Both the position numbers and the translations under genes were made by a program. The notes under the pieces were generated by a model. The model searched no databases and was not told where the DNA came from. It saw only the letters and a list, made by a program, of their open reading frames with translations. From positions 2,448,693-2,512,692 of the forward strand of contig ONZQ02000004.1 of assembly GCA_900312665.1 (NCBI GenBank): a stretch of 64,000 bases of DNA. The letters are read 5' to 3'. Shown one piece after another: positions 10,540 through 22,510 of the stretch. The DNA comes from Cephalotrichum gorgonifer. Taxonomy: Eukaryota > Ascomycota > Sordariomycetes > Microascales > Microascaceae. Every line of letters begins with the position of its first letter. Position 1 is the stretch's first letter.

Positions 10540-11141
10540 GTCGTGGAGGTAGGCGACTGCGGAGAGGGTGGCGCGGATGAGCTCGGCGGCGTCGGACTCG
10601 TAGTAGGAGCCCTTGCGGCAGATGCGGTCGAAGAGCTCGCCGCCGAGGGCGAGGTCGGTGACGAGGTAGAGGTTGTTCATGGTCTCGAAGTAGTCGACGA
10701 GGGTGAGGATGTTCTGGTGGCCCATGGAGACCTTTTTGAGGATCGCAATCTCATTGCGGACCTGGTTTTCTGGGGTGTTAGCTTGGAGTCCCTCTTCTGT
10801 CTTTCTCTTTCTCTCTGAATGCGTGATATGCGCCCCCCNNNNNNNNNNNNNNNNNNNNCCCCCCACGCTGGGTGAGGGGGTACGAAGATGACGACAATGA
10901 ACAATGGCACGATGCTCGCCGGAAAGACGACAAAATGACACAAAGACAAGAAACACCTTACCATGTGCTCGCGCCCCGCCATCAGCCGCTTGTTAATCAC
11001 CTTGGCGGCATAGTACCGCCCGTTCTCGATGGACACGCACTCCTTGACGACCGAGTACGACCCGGCACCCAGCGTCTTCCCGACCTTGTACCTGCACGGC
11101 TGGACCTGCGGGCGGGCCGCCGGATGCGCTTGCGCGTCCAT
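9688..11141 (-). CDS. cmk1: Calcium/calmodulin-dependent protein kinase type I (Ser/Thr kinase)
   Basis: Two exons on the minus strand, 11141-10962 and 10761-9688, giving 417 residues. Kinase landmarks in order: glycine loop LGAGSYSVV (about 25-33), Lys47 in YAAKVINK, catalytic loop HRDLKPEN with Asp141, DFG with Asp162, activation segment TTTCGTPGYMAPE, and GYTPFDRRSDFEEMQAIL. After the kinase lobe, VKKNFNARRTLHAAIDTVRA is the expected autoinhibitory/calmodulin-binding helix. The acidic Ser/Pro tail has no recognised domain. The family transduces calcium signals in growth and stress responses. The 200-nt intron (donor GTAAGG) contains an assembly gap that does not affect coding. ATG 11141 is the first ATG in frame. 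Confidence 0.93.
10839..10858. other. Assembly gap (20 N) inside the kinase intron
   Basis: Twenty Ns flanked on both sides by runs of C, so this is probably an unresolved poly-C tract. It lies wholly inside the kinase intron 10762-10961. Confidence 0.95.
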
Positions 11142-12995
11142 TATGCTTGTGTTTTCTGTTTTGTCGTGGAGGTAGGGCAAGAGAGAGGATCGTCGTCGCC
11201 GTCGGTGTGAAGGGGGGGTAAGTGATGTATATGCCCCGAGGGTCGATTGCGATTGCGGGGGGAATAGATCGGGCGAGCGTGAGCTCCCTTCCGATTAATC
11301 TTATATCGCGCGCGGTAGTCGACTCGATAAGGGAGTGGGCGCGGTGTAGAGAGAGCACGACGGAGCGGGGTACTCTTCAGGGGGATCTTCGAAAAGGCTT
11401 AGTTCGCTCGGTCTCGAAGGGTAAGTCTCGCGATGCGTGCGACGGCGCCGGGAGGGGGAGAGACTAGGCTGGTGGGGTAATAATTCAAGCGTTAGGAAAC
11501 GAGCGAAGTGGAGCGAAGGAAGGGGACGAATACGAAATACTGTGAAAAGAAAAGAAGAACCCCGCGGCTGCGCGGAATAGGGAGAATTTTCGAAGGGGCG
11601 GGCTATTACCAATTTAATCGCTGACAGGACAACATCTGGAGTGGAGGAGGAGGGGAAAAAAGTGGTTTGCAAAGGAGACATTAACAGGGCGGGCGCGGAT
11701 GTGTGGTGCGGGGGCGCGGGGAAACTGGCCATGTTTTATCATTCCTTCTGTATCCGTGCCCGTATTACACGGATGGGCGCGGGTGTCCTGCTAACGATCA
11801 GCAAATAGTAATATGCGGATACTTTTTGTATATTACGTGCGAGCAACACGGACTCGAATGACAGAGAAAGGGCGTCCGTTCCCTAGAGAGACAGGAAACA
11901 AACATATTCTTGCTTCCATCTACAAAATCTGGGACTCTCGACTTGGTCCCCGCCTGGTGATGTGTGCGGAAACACCGCCTTTCACGGCCCGCCTCTCGGG
12001 CTGTGCCCCCGAAATGGAAAGGAAGGAAGACGACGTTGGCTGCGGATCGCTGAGATCGCTCCGTGGGAGCCATGCGGGAGCTATTCTTGGAGGCGCCTTG
12101 GTTGGGCTGGCCCGTCACCGCCACCGTCAACGAGGCGGACTCTCATATGATGAGTGAGCTCACTCGCCTCTCATCTCAAGCCCCTGCTTTGACCTTGGAA
12201 CCGGCCTATTTTTAACAACGCCCCCTAGCTCCCTCCCTTCGAGCTGAGTGTACTACAAGTAATAAAATACCCGTAGTCAAGGGGCCTCCAACGAATCACA
12301 TCTCCCAAGACTATATCGAAGATCCTCTCCTCCCACAGAGGGACATATCCCGTCATCGTCTACTATACCCGACATGTCAAGGAAGACGGCTTCCCCACAA
12401 CATTATTGGCAGACTCGCACACCTCCCAATTAAACTGCGAAATGCAAGAAAAGAAAATAACGCGGGGGTAAGCCCGGTCCTGGGAGGGGATTGGCCAAAC
12501 GGGATTTGGTCATCACGGCAGGCCGGAGAGAAAAACTCTGCAAGTACAAGTAAGATATCGGTATCTCTCACAGCCCTAGAATGCCTATCGAGACTACCGT
12601 CATGCGTCCAAAAGGGGGTTAATTCGTTTGGGACCGGAGACCCGGACAAGTGGCCGTAAACCCGCCGGAGCCCTACCGGTAGGGCAGCCACTTAGGTTCC
12701 GTCCCCGACAGCGCCGGTGGGCAGAGGGTTTATGACAGAATGTCTGCGCGTGCATGCTTATGCGCAGACCACCCGCATCGTGTTTCCAGAAATCCGTCTC
12801 GATAAATTTAGAGACGCTAAATATATCATACGTCTCCAAAGCACAGCCGAACTGGGCAGCTCGACTATCAAGAGGCGGAGTCACGTACCGTGGTGTGAAC
12901 CCCCAACCCCCCCGTTGAAAAAAAAACACTGATCCTAGTCGGAAACGCTTCACAAGGGGGTGAACATTGACCTGCATCGTTGCTTACACAAACTC
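11142..12995. other. Upstream region of the kinase gene and 3' region of the ICT1-like gene
   Basis: No supported gene. A 143-codon ATG frame on the minus strand at 11301-11732 lies in the presumed kinase leader. It has no recognisable domain and is better read as chance or as an upstream ORF. GTAC-type motifs occur near 12250 and 12540. Confidence 0.45.
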
Positions 12996-13808
12996 TCACT
13001 CGCCAGGCGGGGACCGTCGCGACTGCTTCTTCGCGCTCTGGTGCTTCTTGTTCTTGACCCTTTGGTTGTGGAATGCCTTCTCACTACATATCAAGCCATG
13101 AGTTACTCCACGCTCTCCGTAGCAGTAAAATAAACAGCGTCCAGCCGACAGGGGGTGAGTAAGAGAGGGAGACAGAGAAACACAAAACTTACACCTCGGC
13201 GTGTTTCTTCGCCTTCCCAGGGTCCGTCTCCCCCGGGACGGTCTCTGCGTAAATCCTCCTCAGTTCCTGGACGAGCTTGTCCTTGTTCTCATCGATGTTG
13301 GCGCTCCTGTGCCGCTCCGTCTGCGCAGAGAACGTCAGGGAGTCCGTCCTGGCGGTGTAGAACCGCGAGGACCTCAGCTTCGACCGGACTAGTTTTGGGA
13401 GCGACCGGGACAGCTCCGCGACGCTCCACGCCGTCGTCGCTTTGCTTTCGGTCCTGCGAGGGGAGTTTAGTGTTTTCATGTTAGACATACCTTTGGACCG
13501 GGGGTGGGGAGGGGAGAAGCAGTCCCGTACTTGTTCACATGTTGTCCGCCGGGGCCACTGGATCTCGCAAATACGGTCGTCCCTCGCGGGAGACTACTCT
13601 CATCGAACGAGCCAAGCCATTTTCTCGCCTCCGCGAGGTCGCCTTCGTCGAGCTTGGCGTCGAACGCCTGATAATGCGCGAGTCGCGTCGCGAGGTGGAC
13701 GGGTAGGGACAGACGTGAATACGGGGAAATTGGTGTGAGACAGGCTGTTGCTAATGGAAACGGCCTCCTGGCCGCGACTCTGGCAGGCAGGGATGCCATC
13801 GTCACCAC
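12996..13808 (-). CDS. Mitochondrial peptidyl-tRNA hydrolase, class I release-factor domain (ICT1/Pth4-like)
   Basis: Three exons on the minus strand: 13808-13531, 13453-13193 and 13083-12996, giving 208 residues. Splicing across the first intron joins GPGGQHVN to KTESKATTAW, the GGQ signature of ICT1/YaeJ-type peptidyl-tRNA hydrolases (GGQ at about 87-89). The N-terminus (ATG at 13808 or 13799) is Arg/Ala-rich without acidic residues before residue 50, as in a mitochondrial presequence. The third exon encodes the basic tail KNKKHQSAKKQSRR, typical of ribosome-binding members. The family hydrolyses peptidyl-tRNA on stalled mitochondrial ribosomes. Lacking the codon-recognition domains of RF1 and at only 208 residues, it is an ICT1-type protein rather than a full release factor. 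Confidence 0.9.
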
Positions 13809-14859
13809 CTAGTATTGTCCCCGAGTATCATTGCGGGCGGGATGTAGTCGCGTCAAGGCGTCAGGGCAAGTATGGGGTGGGATATATAGCGTGACAGGTA
13901 GTTACGGCTGGTGTCGGCCGTCTTAGGAAGGTTTTGTCTACAAGAAGACTAGCGTACAATTGTGACCGTTGGTCCTTCGGTAATATTAAATGGAATCCGG
14001 ATACGAAGTACGGAACCCTCCGTCCTCCGTCATGCTTGCCCGCCGCTAGATTTAATATCCTCCATCCACACTTCCAGCCCTGTCCCACCACCACCTTCTC
14101 CGTCACCCCTCCCAACACTACAAAAAGTGCTGGAACAAGCCAGCCTCATCACCACGACTTCTTCGTCGCCATCTCTTACCTGATAAGACGGCCTTCTTCC
14201 TCTCTCAGCCCGATAAATCACCGTACACTTGCAAATTACCAGCCCGCGCGCTTTCGCGAGCTTCCAAGCCCTCTCCCTACATACGAGTACCTACTCTCCG
14301 TGCTTCGGCATCGCGGAGCTTCGAGATTCTTACGTCCCAGATCCACAAAGCCTATTCCGTTGGCCCCTCCTAGAACCAACGAGGCTCTCCTGATCTGGCT
14401 GTCCAATAACCGACAGCCTCACCTCATCCAAAGCAGATTCAGTTGGCTCTTCCCTGGGGCGCACGCCTCACTTAAGTGAATTCATCCACCGCACATCTCG
14501 AGATGGTACTACCCGCGCGACTCTAACGGCTCCACTTTGAATTTTCCGACGTCGAGTATGAGTACTTCGTACTTGTACCAATAGCTCTGTTCACCTTCCG
14601 CATTCCACCTCTCCACAGTCACTTGGCTGCATTCAATGTGCATTTCTTCTCACGAGACTATTCCCCCAACCGCCGTTGTTGCCTTTCCCCTACCATAAAA
14701 AAACTAGAGCTCCCTCTCCAACTCTGCCATTTCCAATCCTGACCCCGATCGAGCCCCACCTCTCCTCTCGTACAAACGGAACGTGCTTCTCGCTCCCCAT
14801 TCAAAACCCAAGTTTTTGATGCTACTAGAACCTGGCGCGAGAATTACAATCTCGCCGCG
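13809..14859. promoter_or_regulatory. Divergent promoter region, ICT1-like (-) and Nab3-like (+)
   Basis: A 1.05-kb region between two divergent start codons. It is pyrimidine-rich toward the Nab3-like gene and has GTAC-type motifs at 14281-14295 and 14551-14583. I cannot assign a core promoter. A TATAAAAAA-free leader with several ATGs precedes 14860. Confidence 0.45.
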
Positions 14860-17800
14860 ATGACGGCAAATACTGCCGACCAGGTCCCCGAGATCCATTC
14901 AATCGCGAACCTCTCCCCCGTGTCGCCCTCGCCCGTTTACAGTTCTACCGTCTCCGCGCTCCCTACACTACAGAGCCAGGCCGACTTCCTCGATAGCGAC
15001 GCTACGGACCAGACCAACGCTATCGCCATGGCGCACGCATTCGCCAATAACCACGCCTCCAAGCCCGACGTGAACGCGCAGAGCGTTGAGGAGGACGCGG
15101 GCACGGATGACGATCTCTACGGAGACGTGGAGAACGAGGAGTCAATGCGGGATGCGATCCCGTCGCTAGAGCAGCCCGCGACGGAGGCGGATGACGAATA
15201 CGCAAAGACGTTCGACTCTCCGCTCTCGGAGGAGGGACCAGGAGGATGGGATGAGCAAGAGGGCAAGGCACAGGGAGGCGGACCGACCGGGACAACGCAT
15301 TCGGAGGTTGTCGGGCATCTGAGTATATCGTCCTTACAGTCCAATGCGGGCGCGTCGGAACCTACCCAGCCGTCCCCGGCGCTAAACGGCTCCTCATCTA
15401 CAACTACTGCAGCAGATATTACTACTTCCCACGCGTCCTCTTCTGACCAGTCCTCATCACCTGCTGACATACCTCCACCGCATCATCCAACCCTCCCGGC
15501 CAAGCCTGATGCTGAAGATCCTTCCGTCGATGTTAAAGGTGCCCGCGCTAGCCCTCCTCCCAACGGCCCCCCCCAGCAGATGCCCGATTCTTCTGCTCTG
15601 TCCCCTCGTGCCGATGGCGATGACATATCATCATCTCGCCCTCTTCATCTTCCAGTCCCTCTGCCAGGCCAGCCCACCCTCGGCCGGGCTGACCAGAACA
15701 ACCCTGAACAGTCTAGCCTGCCCCAGCCGCCGTCAAGTTCCGCCGTGTCGAACGGCAGGCAAACGCTGCCCCCTGCCTCTGCCGATCTCCCATCGCGACC
15801 GCCCGTGGATATGAACCGTATACGTGGTGACCTGCCCAAGGCAGCGCCCAGACATGGAGCTCCCACTGTGAAATCGCTTCCTCCCAAGGGTGCCCCCCAA
15901 GGACCCGCCGCCGGCTCCTCGTCGTCGACGTTCTCCGCCCCGGGCGTCGGCCCCCCACGAGCTGCGGCTCCTGGGATGACTGAATCGATGGGCGCCCTTG
16001 GCCCACCTCCAGGCCCGATGAACGCATCACTCCCCCCGCCACCGACCATGCCTAGCAACTCGTCAAGCGGCCTTCCGCTGCACTTCCCTGCGCGGCCGGT
16101 AGTTGGAGGCGAGGCGCCCTCCCGCGGCAATCGTTCCTCAAAGTGGGAGGCCTTTCTTGCCGACGAGAAAAGATATATGGTTGAGCAGAAGTGGGACCAG
16201 TTCCCCGACGGATCGAGGGTCTTTATCGGTATGTAAACCTTATTGCGGGCTTGTCTAACTCTAGCAATGGGGAACAGGGCTAACGGGCTTTGGAAACAGG
16301 CAATCTGTCATCGGATAAGGTCTCGAAGAGGGATGTGTTCGACCTGTTCCACCGCTACGGCCGGCTGGCGCAGATTTCGCTGAAGTCGGCGTTTGGGTTC
16401 GTTCAGTACCATACATTCGAGGAAGCGCAGGCCGCCGTGGAGAGTATGCAGGGCGCCGATGTCAAGGGCCGCAAGATTCGTAAGTACATCCTGCTCTGGT
16501 CTCGTTTACGCTGCCAAAGAGCCCTTTCCTGTGTGGAGTTCATGAGTATTGTGTTTATATTGACTCATATCCCTGCAGATCTCGAATTCTCACGAACCCA
16601 GAAGAAAAAGGAGGGCAAGGAGGAGCGGGCCAGGTCCACGGACAGGGCTGCACGAGGCAGGGATGCGGCGCACGGGAGAGATGCGGGACATGGCAGGGAT
16701 ACTGGGAACGCCAGGGGCAGTCGGTTTGAGGCCAGCCAACCCAACCGGCGGTCGCGCGATGACAACCGATCCGGACGCTACAGCGGCAGCGACTTTAACC
16801 CACACCACCGGGAGGAGTCTCGCGGCAGCGGCAACGGTAAAGGTCACCATCGCAACCGCCCGTCGCGGGATCGATCCCAGTCGCCGCGCGCCCGAGCGCC
16901 AGACCGACCTAGTAGAGACTCGTACCGCCGCCGCAGCCGCAGCCCCCGCGACCGAGGCTGGGCCGCCGACGAGAGCAGCGTCGCCCCCCATGCCCACGGG
17001 CGCGACGCCCAACACCAACCCGTTCCGGATGTGCAGATGCTGCTCCTCCAGGAGGTGGACCCCGGGTACGTCAACTGGGTGCGCGAGGCCTTTACGGAGC
17101 GGGGGCTTCGGAGCGACGCGATGATCGTGAACCCGACGCACCATATCAAGAAGGACGTTATCAGCCGGCTCGTCGTCTCGGGTGTCACAGGGATCGTCGA
17201 ACTCGACTTCCGCGGCCAGCAGCAGGGAGAGGTCTATCTTCACCTGTACGACTTGTCAGGCGGGCTGAGTAACGTCCGCTTTAACGAATACCAGGGGCTG
17301 AAGCCCCATCAGGCGGCGGACCTCGTGCGAGAGAAGTCGAGGGGTTTCCAGCCCCCTGCCGCACACGCGCCTGCGCCTGCATATGCGGCCCACCCGCCGC
17401 CCGCGGCCTATCCTCACCACCCGCCCCACGGTCAGCCAACCCTACAATCCGCCGCGTCGACCTACCCCGGCACAGGGTATGTCGTGCAGCCCCCGGCTGC
17501 CCAGCCACATGGATACTTCGGGGGGGCCGCCGCAGCCGAGGCAGCGACTATCCAGCAGATCCTCAACCAGCTGCACCAGACGTCCAGTCCCGGTGCCGCG
17601 GCGGGCGCTGACCCGGCGAGTATCCAGCAGATTCTCAGCCAACTTCAGCAGGCGTCCAATTCCCCGCACGCAGCCCCTCAGTTGGCGGGAGTAGCACCGC
17701 AACCTCAACCGCAGTCGGCGGTTGATATCCAGGCGATATTGGATTCGCTGGGCTCCGCCAACGGCAACGCGGGAGCGGCGGCGCAACCGCCCGCGCAGAC

Positions 17801-17942
17801 GCCGCCTCTCCAGCCGCCGAACTACGGTGGGTACCAGCCTGCTCCGCCCGCGGTCCCGGCCGGTGGGCCGGCGGCGCCAACGGGGGCGACGGAGGCCCAG
17901 GTGCAGAATATCATGGCGCAGCTTGCGCGATTTAGACAGTGA
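14860..17942 (+). CDS. NAB3: Nab3-like RNA-binding protein (RRM, SR/RG-rich, helical C-terminal repeats)
   Basis: Three exons, 14860-16228, 16300-16479 and 16579-17942, giving 970 residues. The N-terminal 440 residues are acidic, then Pro/Ser-rich and probably disordered. Splicing restores a single RRM starting at about residue 451: SRVFIGNLSSDKVSKRD, then the RNP1-like SAFGFVQY and GRKIHLEFSR. An Arg/Asp/Gly-rich linker and SRSPRDRGW follow, then a folded region with VDPGYVNWVREAFTERG. The C-terminus carries four helical repeats: IQQILNQL, IQQILSQL, IQAILDSL and VQNIMAQL. This order matches yeast Nab3, a partner of Nrd1/Sen1 in noncoding-RNA termination, whose C-terminal helices oligomerise. 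The family call is from architecture and RRM motifs. Function in the Nrd1-type complex is inferred. Confidence 0.85.
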
Positions 17943-18464
17943 GCGTGAGTTGCGTGGCTTGCTCAAACGTGGTGAAACCATGGGTGTTTCTCTCTCGGGA
18001 GTAACTTTCCATTCTGGCTACATGTATTCCAGAGAAAAGGGGATGGGGGAAGGGGCACTTTTTGAGCCAATTTCTTCCTTCCACCTTGGTTCCAACATCT
18101 TCTCCTATTCGTCTATTTTTTTTCATGTTTGGGAGTTTCAAGGGGGACAAAAGGGACGACAGGAAGGCATATAGGCAGGCGTACGAGGAGGGAACCGGCA
18201 TTAGAGCTGGAGGCGCCTTTGGTTTCTTTTTCTTCCTTTTTGCTCCTGTTCCATAAACTTGGGTGTATCGTGGCTGGTTGGTTGGGGAGGCATGATGAAA
18301 GGGGCGGACCGTGAATATAAGACCCTACTCTCTACTTTTTTTCTTCAGCCACGGCCAAAGAGGACATCTCTACTACACTTGTTTTTGCCAGACTTATCGC
18401 CTTGGGAGTGGGGTGTGGAGATGAGATGGGAGGTGGGGAAGGGGGAAGGGGATGAAGGGGATGA

Positions 18465-18486
18465 ATGGATGGATGGATGGATGGAT
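18465..18486. repeat. (ATGG)n microsatellite
   Basis: Five to six tandem ATGG units in the 3' flank of the Nab3-like gene. Confidence 0.9.
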
Positions 18487-21400
18487 AGGAGGGTTTCCAT
18501 ATTTCGGGGTTCCCGTTCATCGCTACAAGTTTTAAAATACCTCTTCTTTTCTCTTCTTCTACTATAGCTTTTCGATCTCGGGCGCAATAATGATTACGAT
18601 GGCTGCTTCTACAAGTCTCTTTTCTTCTTCTTTTGTTTTCTTTTTCAGGTTTGTCTCTGCTTGTTTCCCTTCCGGCAAGCGAAGTACTACTACCGACGAG
18701 ACGAGCGACGAGACTTGCTTTTTGGAGGGAAGAAAAGAGGAAAGGGGTAGCTTGAGTAGATGCGTGGATGGAGAGCGTGGATGGAGATTGGGGACTCGAG
18801 GAGGTTTAGGTCTGGCCTTTTCTGTTTCTGTGAGCGTTCGAGTTTCATACGGCGGGCGAGTTGAGACGGGACGGGATGGGATATATGTCTGGGGCATAGG
18901 AGCTTACGTTCGCTTTGGTAATTGAGGATTGTTTTCAGGTCTGGTTGGTTCCTCTTGTTTGTGGGTTTCCTTGATACCGGCCTGTGAGAGGAGGTCATTG
19001 GCCTCCGTGATGTCTTCTGGGCCATGGTATGAGCAAGATGACAGACATGAGCTACGGCCAACTTTCCCGCTCAAGTCTCATCTTGTTCTCACATCCTAAC
19101 AATCAGCCTTCGGGCTGTCGTCTCTACGCTGTAGCCTCTAGCCCGCCAAGCAAACTCCCACGCCTCCTCCGGATTGAGCAGAGAACAGCCAAGGAGACCA
19201 GGTCCAGTCCAGGGACCGGACCCCCTTTCACCCCCGGTTGTCGGTTGTCCGCCCCGACTCGTAATGTAAGTCCGAGATTACTTATACAACAAATGGCAGT
19301 CATGTGTGCCCCCTTCTCCTTCCCAGGTGTAAAGAACGCCGAGACCCCCCCCTTCCCCCCGCGAAAGGGAGCCCAACGAACTCCTACAGATACCCAACCG
19401 CTCCAACCCCACTTTCGGCCCCGCCGCTGGGACCTGAACGAGGTTAAATACCCTACCTACATAACCAGGGCACGGGACTTTTCCTCCAAAGTACTTGCAC
19501 GGAGTCTGGAGTCGTATCACCAACCGCATATCACCCCCCGCTAAGACCTACGGGTACCAGTAAGGTTACGGGCGCTTGCCTGCCCCGAGACTACCTTGTA
19601 ACCCCCCCGGGACTGGACTCAACGGCGTCGAGATGCTACCGGAAATCAATGATCAGCATCACCTGTTGGCCCCAGTATAGTCGGGGTGTCCTATAGAGTA
19701 GAATTCCCCGACGGCTATAATATCTTGGCTATTATAGCAAGAGCAGAGCACAACTCGCAAGAACGAATATAACCCGGGGTACTACGATGTAATACACTGG
19801 ACTGGTGCAGCTTCCATCGATCGTCCTTTGGATAACCCGTCACTCCTACACCTGAACCTGGAACAAACCCGGTTTTGCTACGTCGTAGTAGACCAAAAGA
19901 AAATTTACCCCCCCCCCGTTCGAAGGTGAAAATGTGATCAGACCCAAGCAGACAGAAACCAACAGGAAAGGACCAATGTAAAGAAGGAAAATATACTACT
20001 CCATAGCAAGACTACTACAACCCCCCCTTCTCCCTTCGCTTAAGGCGTACCGGATGCAACGCTCGCGAGATGAGGCTAACTACTAACCGGGGTGCTTTGC
20101 TTGCTTGACCCCCACAAGCTGTCACAATACGACGTGATAACGTCACTAGCACGAAAACGAGTTTTTTGTTTGCTGTTTCGCATCCTTGAATGGCAGGGCT
20201 AGAATCCAGCAGCACCAACGGGGGGAACCTTCTAGTATACATACATAATACTTGTACATGAGTTAGCAGGGACTATCTAACGGCGGCGGCGGCATTTCCT
20301 TCCAGGGGATATCCTCGTTCCCTCGTGCCGATTCTGCGAGTACTAGTCGCCCCCTTCCCGGACCTGCCGACCTTCTCCCGTGCGAACTAGTGATAGTCTT
20401 CCCGTGAGCGGGGAAGAAGCCGCAGGGAGAAACGAACCTAAAGATGTCGAGCCAACCCTCTTCAGGCGTAAGATTGCGTATACAGGCTCCGTCCGGCTCC
20501 TCATATGAGCAAGTCCGGGGTTGGGGGGGGGGGAGACTGGGTGCTTTCTCTCTCTCCTCCCCGACTATCATATCTCGGAAATCGGGGGATTAGAGAGATT
20601 GGTTGTACCATGCACAATGCTATGCATATGTAAGATCCCCGTGGAGTTAACTCAGATTCTGGGGAGAGAGGGTGTGGGCTCAGGCGGCAAAGGACTGGGG
20701 GAGCCGCCCATTCTCCTGCAAAGTATTCGCCCGATTGGGCGTATTGGAGGGTAGCCGGGGACGAGGATACGGATTACTTTGGGATTAAAATTTTGTGATA
20801 ATATCACTTCTCACACCACCCGCGTGGGTCCGGATTAGGCGAAACAAATACATGGGACGCGTCAGAAAAGGAAATATACGACTGCGAGTACCTCTAGGAC
20901 GGAGTCCTCGGACTCTATGCGTACGAGTAGGTTGAATGGTACTCAGTAATTCGCGAAACGAAGGGCATGGGGCGCGGCAACCAATGATCCCATCCACCGT
21001 AAACCTAGCTTGAAGGGCGACGTGACATCGCTCCGCTCTTCTTAATTCAGCCTCATCACACGTCCAAGGTACTACCTGTATTGGTGCTGAGTACAGGTAC
21101 GAGTACGACTACAAAAATGTCAGTGTGGAGGAGCACAGGGTCGTGAGCAGCGAGGGCAGCGAGGACGGGGGGGAGGGTGGGAAACGAGCCGCGTTGGGGG
21201 AACAGAGCCCGCGATTCGGCTTCAACTTCCCACAGGCAGAAATGCCGGACGGAACGAGACCCAAACGCGGGAGCTAGTGATTTCGATTTCGCGCCGCGCC
21301 GCGCCACGCCACAAAAAGCAGTTGGACGGGGCGGCCGCTAAAAGCAGTTGAAGAAACGGGGGGCCACTCCAGCTCCTTGTCAGCGCCTGCCCACTAAGTT

Positions 21401-22478
21401 AGCCTGACCCAACTGGGGGGCTTAGTGACGGGCCAAACAGTGTATACATACATACTTATACTTGCCTTAACTAGCCCGGGGTTCAAATTAAGCCCAGGCC
21501 CCGTTCAGGTCGGTCCGCGTTCGCCCCCCCTCCCCTGCCCGGGCTCGGCGAAGACACCGTCCCGAGACTCGCCTCACTTTTTTTGGGCCCCACTTGCTGA
21601 GGATGGGAGAAGCCCGCGGAGTTACAGGCACAAGTAAAGTGGGCGTAACCTCGCTCAGGTTATCTCCAAGCAGCGGAAGAATACAAAGTCCGAGGACGCC
21701 GTTTATGGTGTGCTCCGTATTGGGACACCGTACGGTGACCTGACCGAAAACAGACTCGGTAATACCCGAGGAGAGGGGGGGAGTCGGTCAAAATACGGAA
21801 GAGGACCTGGCATATTACCATACCGTGCTTGCTCCTTCCTGCAGGATGCTGCAGGTAGGGTGCGGTGCGGGTCGACGTGGTCGCAGATTGGGCCGCAGCG
21901 TTTTGAATGGGGATAGCAAGCCCAATACCACCCTCCTTGTTTCCCTCGATTCTCCCCTTCTGGCCACTGGTAGGGTCCGGGGAGCACGGACGTATGTAGA
22001 CGAACCCCTGCCTGTCACTCCCCTGCGCGCGAGCAAACGAACGAATGGGCCCACCGCCACCCTTTCGAGCCTTGATTCGTGTCTGCGCGAGATGAGATTG
22101 CGGGAAGGGAAATCAAAAGTTATCCATCCAATGGACCATCTTTGCAGTTCGGGCGGCGGGCGTCGTGGTGGCGCCAGTGCGTTCGTCCTTTAGGAGAGTA
22201 ATCCGAAGCCCCCGCCCCTGGTCGAGAGTCGAGATGCCCTTGAGCTGAGGGTAAGGATTGCCGGATTGGGTAAGAAGTCATGGTGGGCGTCCTGATTCGG
22301 ATGACAGGTGATCGCGCTGACCTGCATGGGCGGGTGCGCGTTGGGCACAAGCAGAGTCGTCACCCAGTCCAATCGACGTTCACAAGACGTACTTGTGTTC
22401 ATTATTGAGCTGACCTATCACTAGTCAGCCAGGTTGGTCGGTGTATGACATAAGGGCTAATTTCTGGATATTACAATC

Positions 22479-22510
<32 letters not shown>
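22479..22510. repeat. (AGT)n trinucleotide microsatellite
   Basis: Between ten and eleven perfect AGT units in gene-poor DNA. Confidence 0.95.

Noticed and set aside
10009..10818. Plus-strand frame of 269 codons opposite the kinase
   Set aside because: It is an antisense shadow made of Gly/Val/Glu-rich sequence. The kinase motifs are on the minus strand.
11301..11732. Minus-strand 143-codon ATG frame upstream of the kinase
   Set aside because: It is Ser/Pro/Arg-rich without domain features. It is more likely leader sequence or an upstream ORF than a gene.
21440..21500. Possible tRNA B-box-like sequence (GGTTCAAAT)
   Set aside because: The flanking bases do not form a T-stem, and no acceptor stem or A-box could be found around it.
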